Source: Nostoc paludosum FACHB-159 (GTDB taxonomy: Bacteria; Cyanobacteriota; Cyanobacteriia; Cyanobacteriales; Nostocaceae). From it: 64,000 nucleotides of DNA. The DNA lies in the NCBI RefSeq assembly GCF_014698835.1, contig NZ_JACJTU010000011.1, positions 124,001 through 188,000 on the forward strand. The letters are read 5' to 3'. Of the stretch, positions 29,359-37,396 are shown piece by piece. A program made the position numbers and the translations under genes. The stretch's first letter is position 1. Every line of letters begins with the position of its first letter. The notes beneath the pieces were generated by a model that did not search any database, was not told the origin of the DNA, and was given only the letters and a program-made list of their open reading frames with translations.

Positions 29359-30345
29359 AGCAATTTAGAAGCTCAACTTTTAGCACTGCGGCACCAAGGA
29401 GAACAAGCGATCGCCGCCGCTGATACCCTAGAACGTCTAGAAGAACTCAGAGTTAGTTATCTGGGCAAGAAAGGGGAACTGGGGGCGCTGTTGCGAAGTA
29501 TGGGGCAGCTGAGTGCAGAGGAACGACCGATAATTGGGGCGATCGCCAATACAGTCAAAGAGTCCCTGCAAACTAGTCTAGACCAACAACGTGCCGCCTT
29601 GGAAGCCGCGCAAATTCGTTCCCAGCTAGAGGCTGAAACTCTTGATGTCAGTATGCCGGGAATTTACCGCCCCCAAGGTCGGATTCATCCCCTGAATGGC
29701 ATTATTGACCGGGCGTTGGATATCTTTGTCGGTATGGGCTACACCGTGGCTCAAGGGCCAGAGATGGAAACAGATTACTACAATTTCGAGGCGCTTAATA
29801 CCCCGCCCGACCATCCAGCGCGTGATATGCAGGATACTTTTTACCTGCCAGACGGCAATCTGCTGCGGACTCACACTTCGTCAGTGCAAATTCGCTACAT
29901 GGAAAGAGAGGAACCACCAATTCGGGTTGTAGCTCCAGGGCGAGTTTATCGGCGAGATAATGTAGATGCCACTCACTCAGCAGTTTTCCATCAAATAGAA
30001 CTTTTAGCCATTGACGAAGGATTAACTTTTACAGACCTCAAAGGCACAATTAAAATATTTTTACAAGCAATATTTGGCGATTTACCTATTCGCTTCCGCG
30101 CCAGTTATTTCCCGTTTACTGAACCTTCGGCTGAAGTCGATTTGCAGTGGAATGGTCGCTGGTTGGAAGTAATGGGCTGCGGTATGGTCGATCCAAATGT
30201 ACTTAAATCGGTGGGTTATGACCCAGAAGTTTACACTGGATTTGCTGCTGGTTTTGGTGTAGAACGCTTTGCAATGGTATTACATCAAATCGATGATATT
30301 CGTCGTTTGTATGCCAGCGATTTGCGATTTTTGCAGCAATTTTAA
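29353..30345 (+). CDS. pheS: Phenylalanyl-tRNA synthetase alpha subunit
   Basis: A 330-residue PheS of normal bacterial length. There is an N-terminal coiled-coil ([46 protein letters not shown]), then the class II catalytic core with motif 2 ([21 protein letters not shown]) and motif 3 ([14 protein letters not shown]). It charges tRNA-Phe together with PheT, which is encoded elsewhere. The start codon lies within a heptamer repeat. A clear terminator follows. Confidence 0.98.
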   Translation: MTSNLEAQLLALRHQGEQAIAAADTLERLEELRVSYLGKKGELGALLRSMGQLSAEERPIIGAIANTVKESLQTSLDQQRAALEAAQIRSQLEAETLDVSMPGIYRPQGRIHPLNGIIDRALDIFVGMGYTVAQGPEMETDYYNFEALNTPPDHPARDMQDTFYLPDGNLLRTHTSSVQIRYMEREEPPIRVVAPGRVYRRDNVDATHSAVFHQIELLAIDEGLTFTDLKGTIKIFLQAIFGDLPIRFRASYFPFTEPSAEVDLQWNGRWLEVMGCGMVDPNVLKSVGYDPEVYTGFAAGFGVERFAMVLHQIDDIRRLYASDLRFLQQF

Positions 30346-30423
30346 AGTTTTGGTTTCAAAAAAGTAGGTTTGCGGCCTAAGTTACTAATTGTCTTGAGAT
30401 TTGAAACTTGGAATTCTACTCAC

Positions 30424-30457
30424 AAAGCCTGTGAAAGCAGGCTTTGGAAATTTTTTT
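30424..30457 (+). terminator. Rho-independent terminator after pheS
   Basis: AAAGCCTG (30424-30431) pairs with CAGGCTTT (30438-30445) around TGAAAG, then GGAAATTTTTTT. It is about 80 bases beyond the stop. Confidence 0.8.
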
Positions 30458-30594
30458 ATTTAGCTCCAATGGTTAGCCTTGTTTGCTCTAGCTACTAATA
30501 ATAAAGTTCAACATGCTCAATTTCGAGGGCGGAAATTACTCACTGGGTTAACTGGCTGAAACGTTCAAATCTAAAAGTATTGGGAGTAAATGAT

Positions 30595-31701
30595 ATGGCA
30601 CTTCAGGAAGAAATTGACAAAATGAGGCAAGAGATCAGAGCTGATAATTATTCAATGTCTATCGGTGAATGGATCAGCCTCTACGAAAACCAGGAAATCG
30701 ACATACACCCTGAATTTCAAAGGTTTTTTCGTTGGCAGCCCAGTCAAAAAACAAGATTAATAGAATCTATTTTACTTGGTATACCTATTCCCCCGATTTT
30801 TGTTTCTCAACGTCAGGATGGTGTTTGGGATGTTGTAGACGGTCTTCAAAGGTTATCTACAATATATGAATTTATTGGCAAACTAAAAGATGAAAACCAA
30901 AAAACTTTAGATCCATTGGTTCTTGAAAAAACTAAATATTTGCCCAATCTAGAAGGTAAAAAATGGGAAGATCCGTATGATATACCAAATTCTTTAACAC
31001 AAGCTCAACGTTTGTTAATCAAAAGAGCAAAGATTGATGCAACTATTCTTTTGAAAGAAAGTGACGAAATTGCAAAGTACGAACTATTTCAAAGATTAAA
31101 TACTGGTGGTTCAATAGCTACTCCGCAGGAAGTAAGAAACTGCATATTAGTAATGTTTAATAGAGATATGTTTCATTGGATGAAAAGTTTGAGCCAAAAT
31201 GAAATGTTTAGAGAGTGTATAGCTCTTAGTGAACGACCTATTGAAGAACAATATGATATGGAGTTACTACTAAGGTTTTTAGTATTCCGTACTATTGAAG
31301 AAAAAGATATGAGGAAGATAGGTAATGATTTAAGTGGGTTTTTGACTGATAAAATGGTAGAAATGGCAAAGAACGAAAGTTATAATTATCTTGAAGAAGA
31401 AGCTGCATTTAACAAAACATTTGAAATTTTGTATGAGCAAATGGGAAGCGATAGTTTTCGGAGATACTCTCCTACTAAAGACAAGTTTTTAGGAGGATTT
31501 CTAGTTTCTGCTTATGAAGTAATTGCTTTAGGAATTGGTTATAACTACGAAAATATATCGCACTTATCTTTTGATGTAAAAGAGAGAGTAAAGAAAATTT
31601 GGGTAAGTCCTGAATATACAAATTGGTCGGGTTCAGGTACTACTGCACAACGAAGAGTTCCAAAACTAGTTCCCTTTGGTCGTGAAATGTTCCAAGAATG
31701 A
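30595..31701 (+). CDS. DUF262 (GmrS-like) ParB-fold protein, probable defence or toxin-antitoxin partner
   Basis: A 368-residue protein; the ATG at 30595 is preferred because GGGAG lies eight bases before it. The N-terminal DUF262 domain shows IDIHPEFQRFFRW, IESILLGIPIPPIFV and DVVDGLQRLSTI (the DGxQR nucleotide-handling motif of ParB-like folds). The C-terminal half is helical and has no HNH (DUF1524) domain. DUF262 proteins are parts of type IV-like restriction (GmrSD) and other conflict systems. It overlaps the HEPN gene by four bases (ATGA), so the two act together. The sequence is more AT-rich than the core genes, suggesting transfer. Confidence 0.87.
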   Translation: MALQEEIDKMRQEIRADNYSMSIGEWISLYENQEIDIHPEFQRFFRWQPSQKTRLIESILLGIPIPPIFVSQRQDGVWDVVDGLQRLSTIYEFIGKLKDENQKTLDPLVLEKTKYLPNLEGKKWEDPYDIPNSLTQAQRLLIKRAKIDATILLKESDEIAKYELFQRLNTGGSIATPQEVRNCILVMFNRDMFHWMKSLSQNEMFRECIALSERPIEEQYDMELLLRFLVFRTIEEKDMRKIGNDLSGFLTDKMVEMAKNESYNYLEEEAAFNKTFEILYEQMGSDSFRRYSPTKDKFLGGFLVSAYEVIALGIGYNYENISHLSFDVKERVKKIWVSPEYTNWSGSGTTAQRRVPKLVPFGREMFQE

Positions 31702-32360
31702 AAATACGTACTTTAGAGCAGTTAAGTGATAAGCTAGCAGAAGAACTTGCATGGCGAAAGATAGAACTCTCAGCATTGAAAGCCTTAATTGATGCAAAAT
31801 CATTTTCATCAGGTAAACAAAAAGCATTACTTCGTAGTGGAATTACTATGCTTTATGCCCATTGGGAGGGATTTATTAAAGTAGCAGCTAATAGTTATTT
31901 AGAATTTGTTGCAATGCAGAGTCTACCTTACAACCAACTTTCTAAAAATTTTATAGCTTTAGCAATGAAAGATAAATTAGACCAAGCAAGGGAAACAAAT
32001 AAAGCAACAATATATAGTGAGATTGCTGAATTTTTTATAACGAAGCTTAGTGAACGAAGCATAATTAAATATGAAAATAGAATTACTACATCTAATTTAT
32101 CATCATCAGTTTTTAGGGAAATAGTATGTACACTTGGTCTAAACTACGGTTTTTATCAATCAAAAGAAGTTTTAATTGATAAAAAATTGCTTGAAAAAAG
32201 GAATATGATTGCTCATGGTAACTATCTTGATATAGATGAGCAGCAATACGATGAATTACATACTCAAGTAATACAAATAATGGACGATTTCCGGAATCAA
32301 ATAGATAACTGTGCAGCTACAAAACATTATTGCCAAAGTCCATCTTTGAATAATCCCTAA
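31698..32360 (+). CDS. HEPN-domain nuclease-like protein (MAE_28990 type)
   Basis: A 220-residue protein. Conserved blocks are LLRSGITMLYAHWEGFIKVAANSYLEF and, near residues 168-173, RNMIAH, an Rx4H motif typical of HEPN ribonucleases. This is the arrangement of the MAE_28990/MAE_18760 family predicted to be toxin or defence RNases. Its start overlaps the DUF262 stop (ATGA), so translation is coupled. The target RNA and trigger are unknown. Confidence 0.85.
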   Translation: MKIRTLEQLSDKLAEELAWRKIELSALKALIDAKSFSSGKQKALLRSGITMLYAHWEGFIKVAANSYLEFVAMQSLPYNQLSKNFIALAMKDKLDQARETNKATIYSEIAEFFITKLSERSIIKYENRITTSNLSSSVFREIVCTLGLNYGFYQSKEVLIDKKLLEKRNMIAHGNYLDIDEQQYDELHTQVIQIMDDFRNQIDNCAATKHYCQSPSLNNP

Positions 32361-32891
32361 TATTTATTTTAAACATGTAAGTTAGTATGAACTATAAGTG
32401 TAATTGTAGTATATTAGTATTAGGGGATATAAAATATTTTAAATATCATTTAACCCTAATAAAACTCAGTTATATGCAACTATCAATTGTATTAAGATTG
32501 AAAGTTATTGGGTGGTCGGTGAATTACACTAACCACCCTTTTGAGACTTTTATTTAACTATTCCTGAATGACCTGGAATAGCTGCCAAAGGTCCAAATCT
32601 TCCACCTAAATATTGAGCGAGAAATTCTTTAGCGATCGCTTCTACTACCTTAATAAAATTACAGCTAACCGCAGATCAAGTACTCAACGCTGGAGAAAGC
32701 AATGCGGATTATGCCAGTGTCCCAGATTACTGAAACAGGTTTTAGTAAAAATTGTTTGGGCTGGTTATAACAGAACTGTATAGAAATTGCTTGTAAACCC
32801 TAAGTGCAATACTTACACTTAGGTATTCATGCTTACAAACAGTTTTTTCAACCAGTTCACCCTCATCTTTTCTCCAAAGAGAAGCAATCAG
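32361..32891. other. Gene-poor stretch containing decayed gene ends
   Basis: About 530 bases after the HEPN gene. It contains the S9 peptidase remnant (32550-32640, separate entry) and, directly adjoining, a short plus-strand reading frame ending at 32732 (TADQVLNAGESNADYASVPD then stop) that may be the 3' end of another lost gene. The remainder is AT-rich. Confidence 0.5.
32550..32640 (-). pseudogene. Remnant: 3' end of an S9 peptidase gene
   Basis: On the minus strand this encodes AIAKEFLAQYLGGRFGPLAA then IPGHSGIVK and a stop. It matches the end of the intact S9 peptidase encoded at 37397-39286 (AIAEEFLAKYLGGRF, IPGHSGIVN), and the DNA is close to 90% identical by eye over about 87 bases (compare 37400-37486). 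Nothing upstream of it on that strand continues the peptidase. It is a left-over of a second copy. Confidence 0.85.
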
Positions 32892-33965
32892 ATGGTAAAA
32901 GAAACGACATATCTGGAGTTTTCAGATACTAAGTCGCACAAGTTCTATGAAGTGACAATTAGTGATGTAGAAGTAACTGTACGCTACGGCCGAATTGGGG
33001 ATAAAGGCAAAACGACTGTCACGTTGTATGATACTGCCAAAGAAGCGGAAGCAGAAGTTACTAAGCTCGTTAATTCTAAGCTCAAGAAGGGCTATGAGCG
33101 TGCAGAAATGGGTAACCGCGTTAAGCAACCGATTTCTAGAGGCGATCGCCGCATCGCTGGGCTAAATCATCTCCGGCGCACTAGTTGGCAACCCATCATT
33201 AAACCTACTATTGATACTCCATTAGCATCTAAGTATCTTGGTAAACCTTGGTTCAGTCCTGGTGCAACTCATCCTATCTGTTATGACTGTGGAAAGCCCC
33301 TAAAGTATCATTTTCAGCTAAATCTGCAAGAACTCCCTGAAAGCTTAGAAGGCAAGTTTGGGACTGGGCTATTTCAACTGTTTACTTGTTGGGATTGCTT
33401 CAAACACTTCCCTCAAATTGTGAAGCTTGATGAACTAAGTCAGCCAACACCATCACAGCCAGAAATTAGTACAGATGATGCCGCCAATTTAAGTAAATGG
33501 GCAGCCGATGTCATTAAAACCAATGGCTTTGATGAATTTAATGGTCGCTATATGCTGCAAATTATGGGATGGCAACCCTTTGATGACTACCCTTTTCCTG
33601 AAGACGCAGAAGAAACCTATGGCACTGAATACAGTGAATATGAAGATCTGCTGGTCTTCCATGTTACTCAGGAAGATTTTGACTACTATGATGAAGACGA
33701 CCCAGACAGACCAACGCAAACAGATATTCAATTAGCTTGGAATAGAAAAGCAGATAAGCTTTCGGGGTGGGGCTACTGGGGACAACACGTCGAGTATAAA
33801 TACTGTCACATCTGCGCTCAACCTATGCAGTTTTTCTACCAATTAGGTATGGGTATTGAGTACGAAGGCAATAGGGGATTGGAATATTCGGTTGATGATG
33901 TTGTGCTGCTGTTTCAGTGTGCCGAGCATAAAGATGAATTTAACGTCCATGACAGCGCATTTTAA
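32892..33965 (+). CDS. WGR-domain protein
   Basis: A 357-residue protein from the ATG at 32892 (an ATG at 32829 would add 21 residues). Residues ~5-75 are a WGR domain, with the core as VRYGRIGDKGK and a following helix TAKEAEAEVTKLVNSKLKKGY; the usual W is Y here. The remainder has two CxxC pairs (CYDCGKP, CWDC) and a late CHICAQP, plus an acidic segment (YYDEDDPDRP), suggesting zinc binding. WGR domains bind nucleic acids, e.g. in PARPs and some bacterial regulators. It heads a small group with the membrane protein at 34127 and the DUF6745-like gene. Confidence 0.8.
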   Translation: MVKETTYLEFSDTKSHKFYEVTISDVEVTVRYGRIGDKGKTTVTLYDTAKEAEAEVTKLVNSKLKKGYERAEMGNRVKQPISRGDRRIAGLNHLRRTSWQPIIKPTIDTPLASKYLGKPWFSPGATHPICYDCGKPLKYHFQLNLQELPESLEGKFGTGLFQLFTCWDCFKHFPQIVKLDELSQPTPSQPEISTDDAANLSKWAADVIKTNGFDEFNGRYMLQIMGWQPFDDYPFPEDAEETYGTEYSEYEDLLVFHVTQEDFDYYDEDDPDRPTQTDIQLAWNRKADKLSGWGYWGQHVEYKYCHICAQPMQFFYQLGMGIEYEGNRGLEYSVDDVVLLFQCAEHKDEFNVHDSAF

Positions 33966-34126
33966 GTAGAAGGCAGAAGGCAGAAGGCAGGCGGCAGAAG
34001 GCAGGATAGCGCAGCGTTAGCGAATCCGCGAGCGTTGGCAGAGGTCAGGAGGCTCTAAGGGAAGGAAGTTTTTTCATGCGTTCTGGTGTACGCAGTTCAT
34101 GATAGTTACTTAAGAGATAAAGAACT

Positions 34127-34459
34127 ATGCATTTAGGTCTAATAGCTGTATTGCTTGTGCTATTTTTGGGGCCATCTTTATGGATCGGCTATCAAGCATG
34201 GGCGAAAGTGGGCTGGGCGTGGATGTTGCTGTTGCTACCGATCGCCTGGTTAACTGGCGCGATATTCGGGGCGATCGCTGCAATGTATCTTGTTGGGGTA
34301 CTTGAGTGGCTAAGTAATCTCAACACACCACCTGCTGGGGCAGGGTCGATGGGTGGCGTGGCATGGCTTGGTATATGGTTGGTTGCAGCATTGATAATTA
34401 GTCCGTTTTGTGCGGCTATCTTTACCTGGCTGGCTGCAAAGTTCTTCCTGAACGCATAA
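34127..34459 (+). CDS. Small integral membrane protein, function unknown
   Basis: 110 residues with three hydrophobic segments (about 2-25, 32-60 and 85-108; e.g. LIAVLLVLFLGPSLW and IAWLTGAIFGAIAAMYLVGVL). I do not recognise a family. It ends ten bases before the next start at 34469 (GGAGACAG precedes that start), so it is probably in an operon with the interrupted DUF6745-like gene. Confidence 0.65.
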   Translation: MHLGLIAVLLVLFLGPSLWIGYQAWAKVGWAWMLLLLPIAWLTGAIFGAIAAMYLVGVLEWLSNLNTPPAGAGSMGGVAWLGIWLVAALIISPFCAAIFTWLAAKFFLNA

Positions 34460-35177
34460 GGAGACAGTGTGACTGAAAACTTGTCATCGTCAGAAACAGA
34501 ACTTATTATCTCTCAGACTCAAAATCAATGGCGGGATGTCAGCGGTACTCCCCTAGATTTGGAACAAGCAACAATCGCAATTCGAGCATTGTATAAGTTT
34601 GCGGGACTGGCGCAACCAGAGATTCGCTTTTTTGAGAGTCCAGCAGCAGCTAGGGAGCAGGTTGAGCAAGAACATATGCAATCTGACTGTCTGCTACCTG
34701 AGTTATGGGATGTGTTACGAGATGACTTATGGCGATCGCTATATAACAGCTTAGGAAGTTTACAAAATCAATTAACCCATAGCTTGAGAAATCCTCTGTC
34801 TCAGGCATTGGAAGGCTCGTTTCAAACCTTAATGTTGAATGCATTGTCTGAGGTTTTGGAAGATTTCGTTGCAGAGTGTTTGTTACCAGAATGGGGTATC
34901 TGTTGGGCTGCGCCCGCATTTCTCACAAACAATAAAAAATCAATTTACATGACCTGATATAAGACATTTTTTTGATACATCATGAATTCAAATTTATGTG
35001 GTGTAAAAATTAAGTATAAGCCAGTACTTATGAAGCTAGAATAATCACTATATTTATCTTTATACTGAAAACAAAATGCTTTGTTCAGAAAAATAAGCAT
35101 TTTTTTTACCAGACTTAGATCAAACCAAGTCCAAAGTATTATTAATTATGAGAAATTCAATACAATTTGAGTTTATA

Positions 35178-35813
35178 TTAAGCAGTATTCGGGAGCATTT
35201 TTAAGCATCTGTAAGCAGCAGCAAAAATATGTTTGGAAGGACTTGAGCTACTAATCGCAATTAAAATTCGCCGTGCGCTGACAGTAATCAGCGCTCCGAG
35301 TTTTAATAATTTGGTACGAATAGTTCCGACTTGAGCGGTTTCTAATTCCGTCTTTGCTAAACATTGTGACCGCAATGCATTCATCAAAACGTAAGCTATA
35401 GAAGAGAACCATAAACGTAATTGATTCCCCGCGAATGTGTGGGTACTGGTTCTATCACTAAAAAGTTCCAGTTGTTGTTCCTTAAAGCGATTTTCCATCT
35501 CACCTCTCGGACAATATTTCTGGGTATAAAGTTCACCTGGAGCTATCTTATTCGTAGGAATTGAAGTGACAATAAAACGAATATTAGTCCCCTTTACTCC
35601 ATACTCAACCTTACAAACAACACGACGACTACGACTCCAAGATTCACGGGTTTGATAGTCTAACGACTTATACCAAATTGAGTTATCAATCAAGTCAGAA
35701 CCAAGAGACGGAAGTTGTTCATCTGCCTTAAATACAGTTTCTAAAAATGAAACTACTGTTGATAATTTCTGCTCATACTCAAGCGAGGCTCTATTTTTAG
35801 TCGTGGTAGTCAT
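35178..35813 (-). pseudogene. IS1380 transposase, C-terminal part (frame-shifted)
   Basis: 211 residues continuing the transposase: KNRASLEYEQKLSTVVSFLE, YCPRGEMENRFKEQQLELFSD (with the conserved Glu of the DDE site), then HTFAGNQLRLWFSSIAYVLMN, typical of IS1380/IS4 transposases. Its ATG overlaps the stop of the upstream part (ATGA). The upstream frame must slip by -1 to join. No classical A6G-type slippery site is present, so it is either a disabling indel, coupled re-initiation, or an unusual recoding event. Confidence 0.8.
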
Positions 35814-36664
35814 CTACCTCGACGACTATTTTGCGCCAATCCAAAAACGTAGTCAACCCCAGTCTGTGACTCACACCATGTCATGATATCGTCTCTGGAA
35901 TAGGCACTATCTGCTCGTACTAAAATTTCGACATTCTGCCATTGTTGACGTATTTGTTTAATGACCCTCTGCAATTCTTCTAACGCCCCAAATGCTGGGT
36001 CTACATTAGAAGGACGTAGTTTGGCTGCCAATAAATGTTTACCACAAAAAATATAAAGTGGAGCGTAACAGTATCCTGCGTAATAAGTATTGAAGAAAAC
36101 TTGCTCCTGATTACCATGTACTAAATCATCAGTTACATCCAAGTCTAAAATAATTTTTCGTGGTTCTTTGTCGTAAGATTCTAGAAATATTTTCACAAAT
36201 AGACTTTCAATTTCTGATGAACAATGTCCAATTTTATGGTAACGGCTATCTGCTCCTTGTTCTACATCTTCAGGACAATGTTCCAGCCGATTTAATGTAC
36301 TTTTCCCGGCCAATTTTGCTGGCTCATTCTCTAATCCAATTCTTTTTTTTAATGCTAAAGCAAACATCGGATCATGACGTAACTCTTCATGGTCGTTTAA
36401 ATCTTCATATCCCATGATTAACCCGTATATCCGTTGTGCAATTAAGCTTTTTATTGGATGCAACATTCGGTTTGCTTGACGGTAATCTTGGAAACATCCT
36501 GCTAATCGTGATGTTATTTGCAGTTTTCGGTCTAGTTCCGCAATTAAGCTTAACCCCGCATCAGATGTTACCTGTCCCCCGTTGAAATTAACTACGACTG
36601 GGGGTGATTTTGGCTGTTCAAATCTGAACTGTTTTGGGAGCGATCGCGAAGCTTGTTGGGTCAT
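35810..36664 (-). pseudogene. IS1380 transposase, N-terminal part (frame-shifted)
   Basis: 284 residues beginning MTQQASRSLPKQFRFEQPKS and carrying the IS1380 signature (FNGGQVTSDAGLSLIAELDRKL, QRIYGLIMGYEDLNDHEELRHDP) and the first two catalytic Asp regions (LDLDVTDD and VRADSAYSRDD). It stops after YVFGLAQNSRRGR, just where intact relatives continue into the second half. Without the C-terminal half it lacks the catalytic Glu. Confidence 0.85.
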
Positions 36665-37396
36665 GCTTTATAACTGCTGAAATACTTACCATATATACAT
36701 TCTAACAATTTATTACACCATTTTTCTCAGAGTTTGTGAGAAATCCGGGTGCGGTGTTTGAAGCAGCGCATCGGCTAGGAGTGACGCTGCAACAAGAGCG
36801 ATACAGTTTGTTTTGCAGCTATATGCGACACGTTGGTTGGATGTTTCCCTATGAAGGCATGGCGATCGCTATTCACCGTCCTCAAATTAGCTGGAGTAGT
36901 ACAGGGCGAATTCATGCCGAAGGAATTCCTGCAATTCATTTTGTTGATGACTTCAACATTTACGTTTATCAAGGAGTCTTACTGAGTGAAAAGTATGGCA
37001 GAGTACATCCACGCAACTGGCAATCTGAGTGGCTGCTAACAGAACGGAATGCTGAATTGCGCCGCATATTGATTCAAGGCATTGGTTACGATCGCATTTC
37101 TCAAGAGTTGCAAGCCAAAGAATGCGATCGCTGGCAAGAGTACACGTTAATGCAAGTTGAGTCTGAGGTTGATGTCGAACCTATACACTTGTTGAAAATG
37201 ACTTGCCCCAGTACTGGCTTTATCCATGTGTTGCGCGTACCACCACAGATTACTTCTGCCCGCGAGGCAATTTGCTGGGTCAATTGGGGCGTTGACCCCA
37301 CTGAGTTTCTTGCTCAAAGTTAATTGTATTTCAGGTTGAATGTTGACGGTCAACAGTCAACCTAAAACCCCATACCTTTTTACGGGTGGGATGAGC

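Larger units (their letters stand above)
34913..36749. mobile_element. IS1380-family insertion sequence, complete with inverted repeats and target duplication
   Basis: The ends are 18-base inverted repeats matching at 17 positions: CCCGCATTTCTCACAAAC (34913-34930) and the complement of GTTTGTGAGAAATCCGGG (36732-36749). A 4-base target duplication TGCG flanks it (34909-34912 and 36750-36753). Total length is 1837 bases. It carries one transposase coding region on the minus strand, split in two frames. A 4-bp duplication and CC-type ends fit the family as I recall it. The flawless duplication indicates a recent insertion. Confidence 0.92.
34469..37323 (+). pseudogene. DUF6745-like gene split by an IS1380-family element
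   Basis: The 5' part is 34469-34912 and the 3' part 36754-37323, with the insertion sequence and one duplicated TGCG between. Joining 34912 to 36754 restores one open frame of 337 residues reading ICWAAVFEAAHRLGV across the join. The N-terminal half (ATIAIRALYKFAGLAQPEIRF) and C-terminal half (SLFCSYMRHVGWMFPYEG, RIHAEGIPAIHFVDDFNIYV) resemble the DUF6745 family, whose function I do not know. As it stands the gene gives only a truncated protein ending 34957 within the IS. Confidence 0.88.

Noticed and set aside
32892-33965. PARP-type enzyme because of the WGR domain
   Set aside because: No PARP catalytic motif (H-Y-E) is seen; only the WGR-like domain and Cys pairs are present.
35178-36664. 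Two separate functional genes
   Set aside because: Together they match one IS1380 transposase and the element has intact ends; they are better read as one frame-shifted gene.
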